Positions 34,901-40,036 of a stretch of 64,000 bases of DNA are shown piece by piece. This stretch comes from Tretioscincus oriximinensis (Eukaryota > Chordata > Lepidosauria > Squamata > Gymnophthalmidae). Both the position numbers and the translations under genes were made by a program. How positions within the stretch are numbered: the stretch's first letter is position 1; every line of letters starts with the position of its first letter. The stretch lies in the NCBI GenBank assembly GCA_022410635.1, contig JAJVDF010000860.1, positions 310,001 to 374,000 of the forward strand. The letters are read 5' to 3'. Under the pieces are notes generated by a model. It made no database searches. It worked only from the letters and a program-made list of their open reading frames with translations, and was not told the DNA's origin.

Positions 34901-37900
34901 CATCCGAGACTTGGATAAGTTCCTGTCTTGTATCTCCATAATTCCCTCTACCTTCCACATACCTCAAAGGAGTGCGTAGATCCTTCCGACTGAATATCTC
35001 TTTCTCCGACATGTTTTAAGCACCCTCTGCAGTGGGTTAACTAACCTGTGGAGGTGCATTGCCTGTAAAGAATATAGCATAGTCTAGCTATGTGAAGTGG
35101 GCAGGAGACTCTATACATCTTCATGGTGGGAAAAATACAAAAACGTATGAAAAGGACTTCAAAGCAATTCGACCAAGAAATGTGACGTTGGATATATTGC
35201 AACAAAACTATCCTTTTGATGTATTCATCTTACAGTATTAATCTGGGTCCAGAAAAGTAATTATGTGAGTAAACAGTAGGAAGAATACTATAGATGGTGC
35301 TGGCACTGGAATTGTCAAAATAATCAGTGTAGGCAAAGTAGATAAATCAGTTGCAGTATTTCAGAGTGTTGTCTGTGCTCCCATAATAATGCTGAATATG
35401 TGACATCATCCAGTTTAGGGAGCTTGCTGTGTTTATGGGGTTTTTTGTAGTAAAGGGGTGTAGCAGCACTTTAGAAACCAATAAGCATGAGTTCTTTTAG
35501 GTCCTTTCTGCTTTGGGACACGTTTCAGATTCTGTCTTGGAACAGGAACCTTCCATTTGGATGCTAGTGCATAATATAGCAATCTCAGAGTGGGATCTAT
35601 CATAGTTTACACAAACAGGTAGATAGCAAGGCCTTATTCCAAGATATAATCCAGAATAAGACACACAAATGAAGGGGCCTATTTCATATTATTGCTCCAA
35701 CAAATGCAAGACCCTGGATGTAATTTTCCTCTTCCGTATATTCTCACAACAACCCTATAAAATAGATTAAACTAAGAGACAGTGACTGAATTCCAGAGCT
35801 TTGTAGCTGAGTGGGGATTTGTTCTTGTCTCATAGAAGTGTCTTGACTTTACATGGATTTTGTCGCAGTCCCTCTAGCCCAGGGGTGGGCAAATCTTTAG
35901 GAGTCGAGAACCATTTTGTGGCCATGCCCCTTCCCAAGCTCCGTCCCTTCCTAAACCTTTTTCCTTTACCTTCCTTTTTCTTTCCTGCTTTCCTGCCTTC
36001 CTTCTCTCTTTCTTTTCTTTCAGGTTTGCACACCTAAAGCAGTTCCGGATGTTGTCAGTGAGCGACTGCCGCCTGCCTGACACGGCCGCCGTGCACTGCT
36101 CACCAACAACAGGGTGTGCGCCTTGTCTGGATGACACAGACATGGCGCACACCACCAAGTTCAGTTCCAGACATTTTGGGGAGGTACAATGGGGGAAATC
36201 CCCCCCCCCCCCCCCCCCCAGGGTTCTTCTGGTGAAGTCAGATCCATACTCAAGTGGCCAAAGAGTCACAGTTTCTGACCCATGCTCTAGCCTAGCTTTC
36301 TAAAGTATTCGAAAAAAATAAATTTCACATTATCTTCAAAGTTAAGGAACGTGTTACTTAACTATCCAGTAGCTTTACATTTTTTATCTTTTCCCTGTTT
36401 CTTTCCCCCCCCCCCCCTTTGCCATGCAACATTGCCACTTCTCCTTCTTGCTTGCCTTTTAAGAAATTTGATTTTGCCAACATCATTTGTTGTCACTTGC
36501 CTAAGAAATCTTATTTTGGAGGTATAACTAGGGGTTCCCTATTTCTTCATGTTAAGAAGAGTGAAAAAGAGAAAACTGAGACAATATCTAGAACAGAAGT
36601 TTTTTAAAAGGGCAGGCCTGTGGAATGTAGTCTGCTGAAGACACATAAAAGGGGTGAACTGCCTATGACTACAGAAATTAGAAGAACGTCTCTTAATAGA
36701 AGAGCAGGCATTTATACTTCAAAAATCCGTTTATGATGATTTACGTTAAACTGTGGTTTCTTTTTAGATCAAAGCTGAAAATAGAAGATATAAAAGAGGC
36801 AAACAAAACGTTGCAGGTATGTAAAAACTCCTAACTCAGTTGTAGAATAAATAAGATTTCCATATTTTGGCAGCCCAAAACTGGGGTGGGTGGGTGCGCA
36901 CTCGCACATGCACATGCATGCGCACGCACACATACGCTTGTGGTGAGAAAGGCAGAACAGAGCTGCACTAAAGCTCTGTTCTCCTGTCAAAACCCCAAGC
37001 GTTTTTCCTCTGCTGGAGGCGAGTTGGTGCGCTCTGCCTGACAGCAGGCGCAAAACCCCTCCTCCAGCAGAGGATCAGCTACAGCAGAGATGTCAAACTG
37101 GTGGCCCTCCAGATGTTCCTGAACCACAACTCCCAACATTCCATTCCACAGCAGTGTGCAGCTCACTCTGGTAAACCAAATGGAATTCTGGGAGTTGTGG
37201 TTCAAGAATATCTGGATGGCCCTCCAGATGTTCCTGAACCACAACTCCCAACATTCCATTCCACAGCAGTGTGCAGCTCACTCTGGTAAACCAAATGGAA
37301 TTCTGGGAGTTGTGGTTCAAGAATATCTGGATGGCCCTCCAGATGTTCCTGAACCACAACTCCCAACATTCCATTCCACAGCAGTGTGCAGCTCACTCTG
37401 GTAAACCAAATGGAATTCTGGGAGTTGTGGTTCAAGAATATCTGGATGGCCCTCCAGATGTTCCTGAACCACAACTCCCAACATTCCATTCCACAGCAGT
37501 GTGCAGCTCACTCTGGTAAACCAAATGGAATTCTGGGAGTTGTGGTTCAAGAACATCTGGAGGGCCACCAGTTTGACATCTCTGAGCTACAGCACGCTCT
37601 GAGGTACCTTTCAGGACCCTGGAAAACATTGCTCAGGTTGCAGCCGTCACAGCTCCTTTGCCTTTAAAATCCTGGATTTTTACATTCCCTGATGCAGCAT
37701 CGGGGAATGTAAAAATCTGGGATTTTCTCTTAAAACCCGGAGGGGATTATATTTTAGTCCCTCAAACCGAGATTGACCCGCCTTCCCGGGACGTATGGCA
37801 ACTTTAAGAATAAATCATGTCCAAGTTAAGTACATCTGTCTTGATTCATTTGGTTCTAGTTCTAGGGCATTTTTTTCCTCTTCTAATAAATTAGAATTGA

Positions 37901-40036
37901 GTTCTGAACACTCTACTTAGGAAAATATTATATGTATCAGTAATTAACTATCTTTATGCTAAAGAATAAATTTCTTCCAACGTTATTTGATTACAGTATA
38001 CATTCTCTAACAGACCAATATGCCTGTCTTTCAAGAATATTGCGAAAAATTATTGAGTAGCTTCATTAAGTTAAGTTATAGTGCACTTATTTATTGAAAA
38101 CGTTTATATGTTGCTTTATCATCTGAAAATTATTCTGAAACAATTAAAATTAGAAACGAACTGTGGAGGCAAGGGTAGAGTTGAAAGCCAGATTTTTACT
38201 GAAATATAAATGCTTTTTATATTGAAAATTGCACCTTGTGTACAATATATTACCGTTTTGTGTTGTCTGAAAGGCAATACTTATTTAAAGATAGATAAAT
38301 AAGCAGATAATAATTATAAACCTATAATTCCTGATTAGGGGCAGGTTTGGCTAAAGGATAAAGAAGCGACCCATTGCAAATTATGTGAAAAGGAGTTTTC
38401 TCTCTCCAAAAGAAAGGTGAGCTATCATTACTACACTGATTCCAATTTTGTAGCATATCATGTATTCAGCTGACGTATTAAAACATTTATTCTTTTTATC
38501 ATTAACTGTATGATAATGCTATTTTAACAGCCTTTGCCCATAACTTTAATAGCCTTTCTCCACAAATTAATAATTTTTCATAATTATCCTTAGAATAATT
38601 CTTGGTACATTTGCTATATATTGTAAACTGTTATATTTTGTTATGGCTGAAGAAATAACTTGGATATAATACTGAAAGGCCAGATAGCAATTGCTGTCAC
38701 CAGGAGCTTGGAGTGGGGGGGAATCCATATATGTGTTTATTTTAGCCAGCTTGAGTATTATTCTTGAAATATGTAAAATGGCTTGTACAAAATCATTCTA
38801 ACAAAACCATTTTGCAAATCTGTCTAATTTGAGGAGATAGAACAGGGGGTTCAATACAAAACTATCCCCTCAAATTAGAGGGGTTTGACTCAGCATAATG
38901 CTGAACTGGAATATTGGAATCAGTTAGTCTGCACAATTCACACCCTTGCCTGCCCATCATAGTCCTTCCTTTCCTTATGTTCACAAGCCCTGCCCACCCT
39001 ATCCATGGTATTACCCAGTCTTCTACGTCTACGTGAAGTTTGACTTTTTCATGGTGGCTTTTTGCCAACTGACTGGTGAAATTTTGGTGCATAATCTGCC
39101 TTCTGAAATGGAAGTCGGCAAGTTCTCCCAGTAGATCATGGGTCCTCCATTTCTTGGAAGGCTTCAAATATGATTGGCATGTTAGATGTTTTCCACGAAG
39201 TGAAAGCAGATGTATCCATGGAAGACCCATGGTCATTTCCAGGCTACTAAGTTCAGAAGTGCACAGATCAGCTGGTGAAAGGCCACATGGTCAGTGACTG
39301 TGTCCAGTTTGAAACTTGAGGTGCAACAATCTATACAAGCCTATAGTTGCAGGCTGGGGTATGGTGAGGCTAACAAAGCTTTTGGTCTGATTCTGCATTT
39401 TGGATCAGAGTTTGACCTATGGACAAGGCAGTTCAGTTAGAAACAGAACTGGTCATTTCACATCCATTTATTTATTTTCTTTTATTTATAAATTTATATT
39501 TTCCCCCTTCACCAGCAAGTCCCAGGGTGGGTAATGATACCAGGATAAAATATACAAATTATTAAGGTGTACTTAAGGTGTACCTAACCCAGAGGGAGCT
39601 AAGAACCAAAGGCTTGGGTAAAGTGGCATGTTTTAACCGGAAGTTGAAATCTGTACAATGTTTCCAGATTTCCAGAGGGAGGCTATTCCAGAGTATGAGG
39701 CCACCACCAAGAAGGTCTTCCTGTGCCCTTTCCCTATGTGCCTCTGAGAGGGGAAGAGCTATTTTGTTCAATTGTAGTGAGGATTGTAACTTCTAAGAAC
39801 ACACAAAAACAACGTATTTGTTTAACTACCAATAATTTGTGTTCGTGTTTGTTTCAAAATCTCCTTTGGCTTCACCATCTTGATTTCAGCATCACTGTAG
39901 AAACTGTGGGGAAATTTTCTGTAACTCCTGCTCAGACAACGAACTGCCTTTGCCATCTTCACCGAAACCTGTACGAGTCTGTGATTCCTGCCATGCGCTG
40001 CTTATACAGAGGTGTTCTTCATCTAATGTGCCATAA
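6768..40036 (+). CDS. RUFY2: RUFY2, RUN and FYVE domain protein (18-exon gene span)
   Basis: Adaptor of endosomal and autophagic membranes: the RUN domain engages small GTPases and the FYVE finger binds PI3P. Eighteen exons join to 1824 nt (607 aa plus stop). The RUN region is about residues 40-175, a long coiled coil about 205-530, and the FYVE finger 537-595. The FYVE finger shows WLKD 537-540, RKHHCR 558-563, RVC 588-590 and eight zinc-ligand cysteines (546, 549, 562, 565, 570, 573, 590, 593). RUFY2 rather than RUFY1 is supported by [31 protein letters not shown] and the adjacent HNRNPH3. The chosen start gives MAMKDPT, matching the MATKDPT start I recall for the human 606-aa form. An in-frame ATG at 6639 would add 43 residues. 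A probable alternative last exon lies at 26691. All junctions are GT/AG. Confidence 0.95.
7500..7640 (-). repeat. Dispersed repeat with GAAGAAGTAGAC / AAAGCTTATGCC motif
   Basis: RUFY2 intron 1. It shares the CTACTTCTTC, ACGAAAGCTTATGCC (reverse) and AACACGGCTATTTCTCTGAA segments with 49330-49460 on the opposite strand. Weaker copies lie near 7650-7690, 21075-21145 and 27790-28015. The family is common in sauropsid genomes; I cannot assign a class. Confidence 0.6.
8990..9125 (-). mobile_element. CR1 LINE fragment
   Basis: RUFY2 intron 1. The minus strand reads through the RGDLIE(V)-type segment of the CR1 ORF2 C-terminus (TCAATCAGATCACCTCTTAA on plus), matching the better copies at 34080 and 60640. 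Confidence 0.6.
9126..11390. other. RUFY2 intron 1, no repeat or exon recognised
   Basis: AT-rich unique-looking sequence with a short (TG)n at 9588-9605. Open frames are short and lack recognisable similarity. Confidence 0.4.
11395..11640 (+). mobile_element. tRNA-derived SINE, family 2
   Basis: Begins with a tRNA-like head (GAGCCAGTTTGATGTAGTGG) and continues through ATGGGTGACTTGAGCCAG and CTCAGCCCTACCTACATCAG. The same body is at 25479-25665. This head is familiar to me from squamate SINEs. It lies in RUFY2 intron 1. Confidence 0.7.
12023..12196 (+). CDS. RUFY2: RUFY2 exon 2 (residues 2-60)
   Basis: The acceptor TTTTTAAG ends at 12022 and the donor is GTATTA at 12197. It encodes [18 protein letters not shown] through [12 protein letters not shown], the start of the RUN region. 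It ends in phase 1. Confidence 0.95.
12640..12905 (-). mobile_element. L1-clade LINE 3' tail, antisense
   Basis: Starts with a T-rich tract and reads, in reverse, like the end of the L1 copy at 61930-62215 (CAAAATTGAGAT and AAATAAGG segments). It is in RUFY2 intron 2 and is interrupted by CR1 sequence at 12915. Confidence 0.55.
12915..13185 (-). mobile_element. CR1 LINE 3' fragment inserted in L1 debris
   Basis: Opens with AGAACATAAGAGACCTGCCG and runs through GGCATTTCAGGAATACTGCC to AAAGCTATCCAG, the reverse of the CR1 3' end. L1 sequence lies on both sides, so the CR1 copy is probably the younger insertion. Confidence 0.7.
13203..13326. repeat. Foldback of two inverted L1 pieces
   Basis: The arm at 13203-13243 (ATATAATCAATGTGATCG then GAAATTTCTAA) is repeated in reverse at 13286-13326. 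The forward form also occurs at 61889-61925 inside an L1 copy. Confidence 0.6.
13831..13948 (+). CDS. RUFY2: RUFY2 exon 3 (residues 60-99)
   Basis: Acceptor TTCTTCTAG, donor GTAAGT. It encodes [18 protein letters not shown] and [14 protein letters not shown] of the RUN domain and ends in phase 2. Confidence 0.95.
14375..14470 (-). mobile_element. L2-like LINE tail
   Basis: A TTTATTTATTT tract followed by ACTTATATCCTGCC and TTCCAGAGTG is a diverged version of the tail seen at 32810, 39455 and 60237. RUFY2 intron 3. Confidence 0.5.
15040..15285 (+). mobile_element. CR1 reverse-transcriptase fragment
   Basis: The segment GTGGAATACCCCAGGGTTCA encodes the SGIPQGS-type RT motif seen as SGVLQGSVLGPLLF in the copy at 60862-61344 (minus). 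It is old and frame-broken, in RUFY2 intron 3. Confidence 0.55.
15270..15462. repeat. Purine-rich tract
   Basis: About 190 bp in which the plus strand is almost entirely A and G (GGAAGG, AAAGAA, GGGAGG runs), with few pyrimidine interruptions. Low-complexity, non-coding, in RUFY2 intron 3. Confidence 0.6.
16024..16385 (+). repeat. Dispersed repeat, copy 2 (uninterrupted)
   Basis: Paralogue of 4740-5985, in RUFY2 intron 3. It keeps the junction GCACTTGTGCTATTGTTTAC, where copy 1 carries the solo LTR. Confidence 0.6.
16505..16625 (-). mobile_element. L2-like LINE tail
   Basis: TTTATATCCCGCTCACCCCA then GGGCTCTGGGCAGCTCACAA, a diverged tail of the L2-like family, just before RUFY2 exon 4. Confidence 0.5.
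16795..16896 (+). CDS. RUFY2: RUFY2 exon 4 (residues 99-133)
   Basis: Acceptor TTACCAG, donor GTGTGT. It encodes [20 protein letters not shown] and [16 protein letters not shown] replaces the TPL that I recall in mammals, and LRKDLL replaces IQRELL. Confidence 0.95.
   Translation, partial: ECVRTCPGLVTISTHAEKDGRLSAMSHPAEGST
17040..17390 (-). mobile_element. L2-like LINE, ORF2 C-terminus
   Basis: The minus-strand frame at 17176-17385 contains [13 protein letters not shown], the C-terminal signature of L2/CR1-type LINEs. The tail lies toward 17040. RUFY2 intron 4. Confidence 0.7.
18143..18266 (+). CDS. RUFY2: RUFY2 exon 5 (residues 133-174)
   Basis: Acceptor CTTACAG, donor GTAGGT. It encodes [20 protein letters not shown] and [18 protein letters not shown], the most conserved end of the RUN domain. 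Confidence 0.95.
19100..19215 (-). mobile_element. CR1 LINE 3' fragment
   Basis: GAGCAGTCTGGGACAGAAGA and GGCATTTCAGGAATACTGCC match the CR1 untranslated tail in reverse. RUFY2 intron 5. Confidence 0.6.
19430..19948 (+). mobile_element. L1-clade LINE 3' end with (TTG)n tail
   Basis: The frame at 19440-19565 reads [15 protein letters not shown], like the LxAAxxxIAxxWKS segment at the ORF2 C-terminus of L1-clade elements. About 370 bp of 3' sequence follow, ending at AATAAAATG and the triplet tail. RUFY2 intron 5. Confidence 0.65.
19949..19988 (+). repeat. (TTG)n microsatellite
   Basis: About thirteen TTG units directly after the L1-type 3' end, so probably its expanded tail. Confidence 0.9.
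20187..20248 (+). CDS. RUFY2: RUFY2 exon 6 (residues 175-195)
   Basis: Acceptor TTTATAG, donor GTAATT. It encodes [20 protein letters not shown], the linker after the RUN domain. Confidence 0.95.
21476..21541 (+). CDS. RUFY2: RUFY2 exon 7 (residues 195-217)
   Basis: Acceptor CATTTAG, donor GTAAGT. It encodes [20 protein letters not shown], the beginning of the coiled-coil region. Confidence 0.95.
21775..22612 (+). mobile_element. CR1 LINE, ORF2 C-terminus and 3'UTR
   Basis: Carries [38 protein letters not shown] and [16 protein letters not shown] in broken frames, then the 3' tail ending TTATGTTCTTA. RUFY2 intron 7. Confidence 0.85.
23104..23173 (+). CDS. RUFY2: RUFY2 exon 8 (residues 217-240)
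   Basis: Acceptor TTTTCAG, donor GTATTG. It encodes [20 protein letters not shown] plus IEE, a heptad-rich segment. Confidence 0.95.
23489..23590 (+). CDS. RUFY2: RUFY2 exon 9 (residues 241-274)
   Basis: Acceptor TTCTCAG, donor GTATGC; 102 bp, symmetric phase 0. It encodes [20 protein letters not shown] through MKTQHHLE, coiled coil. Confidence 0.95.
24140..24405 (+). mobile_element. Diverged tRNA-derived SINE, family 1
   Basis: TAGTGGTGCAGAGGCTAAG resembles the head, and CTTGTAAGCCACTTTGAATC then AGAAAAGCAGGGCATAA the tail, of the SINEs at 44007 and 45091. RUFY2 intron 9. Confidence 0.5.
24569..24685 (+). CDS. RUFY2: RUFY2 exon 10 (residues 275-313)
   Basis: Acceptor CCCATAG, donor GTGAGT; 117 bp, phase 0. 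It encodes [20 protein letters not shown] through EESQLRQ. The long minus-strand ORF across it (24002-24685) is a shadow. Confidence 0.95.
24730..24945 (+). mobile_element. CR1 LINE 3' tail, diverged
   Basis: GGTGGGCCACTGTGTGAGAT and TACTAGACTAGATGGG followed by TTATGTTCTTA match the CR1 3'UTR. RUFY2 intron 10. Confidence 0.6.
25083..25250 (+). CDS. RUFY2: RUFY2 exon 11 (residues 314-369)
   Basis: Acceptor GTGTAG, donor GTAAAA; 168 bp, phase 0. It encodes [20 protein letters not shown] through [10 protein letters not shown], coiled coil. Confidence 0.95.
25479..25665 (+). mobile_element. tRNA-derived SINE, family 2
   Basis: CAGTTTGGTGTTGTGGTGAG head, CTCTCAGCCCCAAATACTTC middle and a CCAACTCTTCTTC end; second copy of the element at 11395. 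RUFY2 intron 11. Confidence 0.7.
25956..26053 (+). CDS. RUFY2: RUFY2 exon 12 (residues 370-402)
   Basis: Acceptor AATAATAG, donor GTACAG. It encodes [20 protein letters not shown] and [10 protein letters not shown], ending with AG of a split codon. That codon can join either exon 13 (Arg-Leu-Gln) or the candidate terminal exon at 26691 (Ser-Asp-Lys). Confidence 0.93.
26691..26799 (+). CDS. RUFY2: RUFY2 alternative last exon (FYVE-less isoform, probable)
   Basis: Spliced from exon 12 (AG plus T = Ser), this frame reads [19 protein letters not shown] and then [18 protein letters not shown] before TGA at 26797-26799, giving a 437-aa protein without the FYVE finger. The first residues parallel the SEKDLVKQAKT that I recall at the same position in RUFY1 (after KQLEQ). 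That makes chance openness unlikely. The acceptor CATCTGAAG is weak but follows a T-rich tract. Candidate AATAAA hexamers follow, for example at 27279. A PI3P-blind form would be expected to lose endosome targeting. Confidence 0.6.
27279..27284 (+). terminator. RUFY2: AATAAA, candidate poly(A) signal of the short RUFY2 isoform
   Basis: A canonical hexamer 480 bp downstream of the alternative stop, in repeat-free sequence. Confidence 0.3.
27790..28015 (+). repeat. Dispersed repeat (GAAGAAGTA / TTCATGCT motif)
   Basis: Weak copy of the 7500/49330 family: GAAGAAGTAAAGTTCATCTA then GTTAGTCTCTAAGGTGTTAC. RUFY2 intron 12. Confidence 0.5.
28107..28474. mobile_element. hAT-type MITE (368 bp)
   Basis: Inverted ends CAGGTTTGGGGAACC and GGTTCCCCATCCCTG, flanked by 8-bp direct repeats ATGCATAT (28099-28106) and ATGTATAT (28475-28482), 7 of 8 matching. 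The inside has no ORF. An inverted relative is at 55875-56194. RUFY2 intron 12. Confidence 0.75.
29125..29244 (+). CDS. RUFY2: RUFY2 exon 13 (residues 402-442)
   Basis: Acceptor TACACCAG, donor GTAAGT. It encodes [20 protein letters not shown] through EITQKETK, coiled coil. Confidence 0.93.
29400..29470 (-). mobile_element. L2-like LINE tail fragment
   Basis: TTTATTTATTTGTACTTATA then ATACCCAAAGGTCTCAGGG; matches 32810. RUFY2 intron 13. Confidence 0.6.
29548..29775. repeat. Foldback repeat with ACTCGAGTATAAGCC ends
   Basis: GACTCGAGTATAAGCC at the left and CATATACTCGAGTGTATACG at the right form a near-palindromic pair around an inner GTATATAAGCCAAGGAGGGC. This resembles a known non-autonomous DNA element of sauropsids; class not assigned. 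RUFY2 intron 13. Confidence 0.5.
30356..30485 (+). CDS. RUFY2: RUFY2 exon 14 (residues 442-485)
   Basis: Acceptor TTTTTAG, donor GTAAAT. It encodes [20 protein letters not shown] through [10 protein letters not shown], coiled coil. Confidence 0.95.
30735..32075 (-). mobile_element. L1-clade LINE, ORF2 C-terminus and 3' end
   Basis: The minus frame at 31306-31635 holds [17 protein letters not shown] and TKCWHCKK, the L1 C-terminal cysteine region. The T-rich start near 30735 is the reversed poly(A) end. Frames are broken elsewhere. RUFY2 intron 14. Confidence 0.8.
32810..33245 (-). mobile_element. L2-like LINE 3' end
   Basis: The minus frame at 33042-33140 reads [20 protein letters not shown], the conserved C-terminal signature of L2-type LINEs. 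The untranslated tail runs to the TTTATTTATTT end at 32812. The best-preserved copy of this family here. RUFY2 intron 14. Confidence 0.75.
33677..34385 (-). mobile_element. CR1 LINE, ORF2 C-terminus and 3'UTR
   Basis: Reversed tail at 33677 (AGAACATAAGAAGAGCCATA), then [34 protein letters not shown] and [20 protein letters not shown] segments on the minus strand. RUFY2 intron 14. Confidence 0.85.
34713..34807 (+). CDS. RUFY2: RUFY2 exon 15 (residues 486-517)
   Basis: Acceptor GTTTTAAG, donor GTAATT. It encodes [20 protein letters not shown] and [11 protein letters not shown]. Confidence 0.94.
35880..36284. mobile_element. hAT-type MITE (405 bp) with perfect 8-bp target duplication
   Basis: The ends CAGGGGTGGGCAAAT and (reverse) CATGGGTCAGAAAC are diverged inverted repeats. 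CTCTAGCC occurs exactly at 35872-35879 and 36285-36292. A poly-C run lies at about 36200-36220. RUFY2 intron 15. Confidence 0.7.
36768..36816 (+). CDS. RUFY2: RUFY2 exon 16 (residues 517-533)
   Basis: Acceptor TTTTTAG, donor GTATGT; only 49 bp. It encodes [16 protein letters not shown], the end of the coiled coil. Confidence 0.94.
37085..37584. mobile_element. hAT-type MITE with internal tandem array
   Basis: A 500-bp insertion in RUFY2 intron 16 flanked by perfect 8-bp repeats AGCTACAG (37077-37084 and 37585-37592). The ends CAGAGATGTCAAACTGGTGG and its inverse form a TIR of at least 28 bp. The interior is four 115-bp units. No transposase is encoded. Confidence 0.85.
37103..37562. repeat. 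115-bp tandem array, four units
   Basis: Units start at 37103, 37218, 37333 and 37448, exactly 115 bp apart and apparently near-identical by eye. Each unit folds on itself: an arm with GAACCACAACTCCCA pairs with TGGGAGTTGTGGTTC. The unit has few stop codons, which is why several 80-95 aa open frames appear on both strands; none is a gene. Confidence 0.9.
37666..37726 (+). other. 27-bp hairpin with 7-nt loop
   Basis: Arms 37666-37692 and 37700-37726 pair along all 27 positions as RNA, with three G-U wobbles; the loop is TGCAGCA. It lies in RUFY2 intron 16, 80 bp after the tandem MITE. It could be a small MITE remnant or a miRNA-like hairpin. Confidence 0.6.
38339..38416 (+). CDS. RUFY2: RUFY2 exon 17 (residues 534-559), FYVE N-terminal half
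   Basis: Acceptor TGATTAG, donor GTGAGC; 78 bp, phase 0. It encodes [20 protein letters not shown] and SLSKRK: the WxxD motif and the first zinc-ligand cysteine pair. Confidence 0.95.
39455..39790 (-). mobile_element. L2-like LINE 3' end
   Basis: The minus frame holds [11 protein letters not shown] at 39562-39700, and the T-rich tail starts at about 39460. It ends only 100 bp before RUFY2 exon 18. Confidence 0.65.
39890..40036 (+). CDS. RUFY2: RUFY2 exon 18 (residues 560-607), FYVE C-terminal half and stop
   Basis: The acceptor is GATTTCAG. It encodes [20 protein letters not shown] through [11 protein letters not shown] and ends SSSNVP with TAA at 40034-40036. It completes the basic RKHHCR patch and the last six zinc-ligand cysteines. 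Confidence 0.96.
   Translation, partial: HHCRNCGEIFCNSCSDNELPLPSSPKPVRVCDSCHALLIQRCSSSNVP

Noticed and set aside
37103..37562. CRISPR-like regular array
   Set aside because: There are no distinct spacers; the whole 115-bp unit repeats, inside a transposon in a eukaryotic intron.
37093..37667. Several 80-95 codon open frames on both strands, resembling a repeat protein
   Set aside because: They are readings through the 115-bp MITE array, whose unit is not a multiple of three and happens to lack stops.
6768..40036. Assignment to RUFY1 instead of RUFY2
   Set aside because: The N-terminal [13 protein letters not shown], the [18 protein letters not shown] segment and HNRNPH3 (not HNRNPH1) as neighbour all favour RUFY2.
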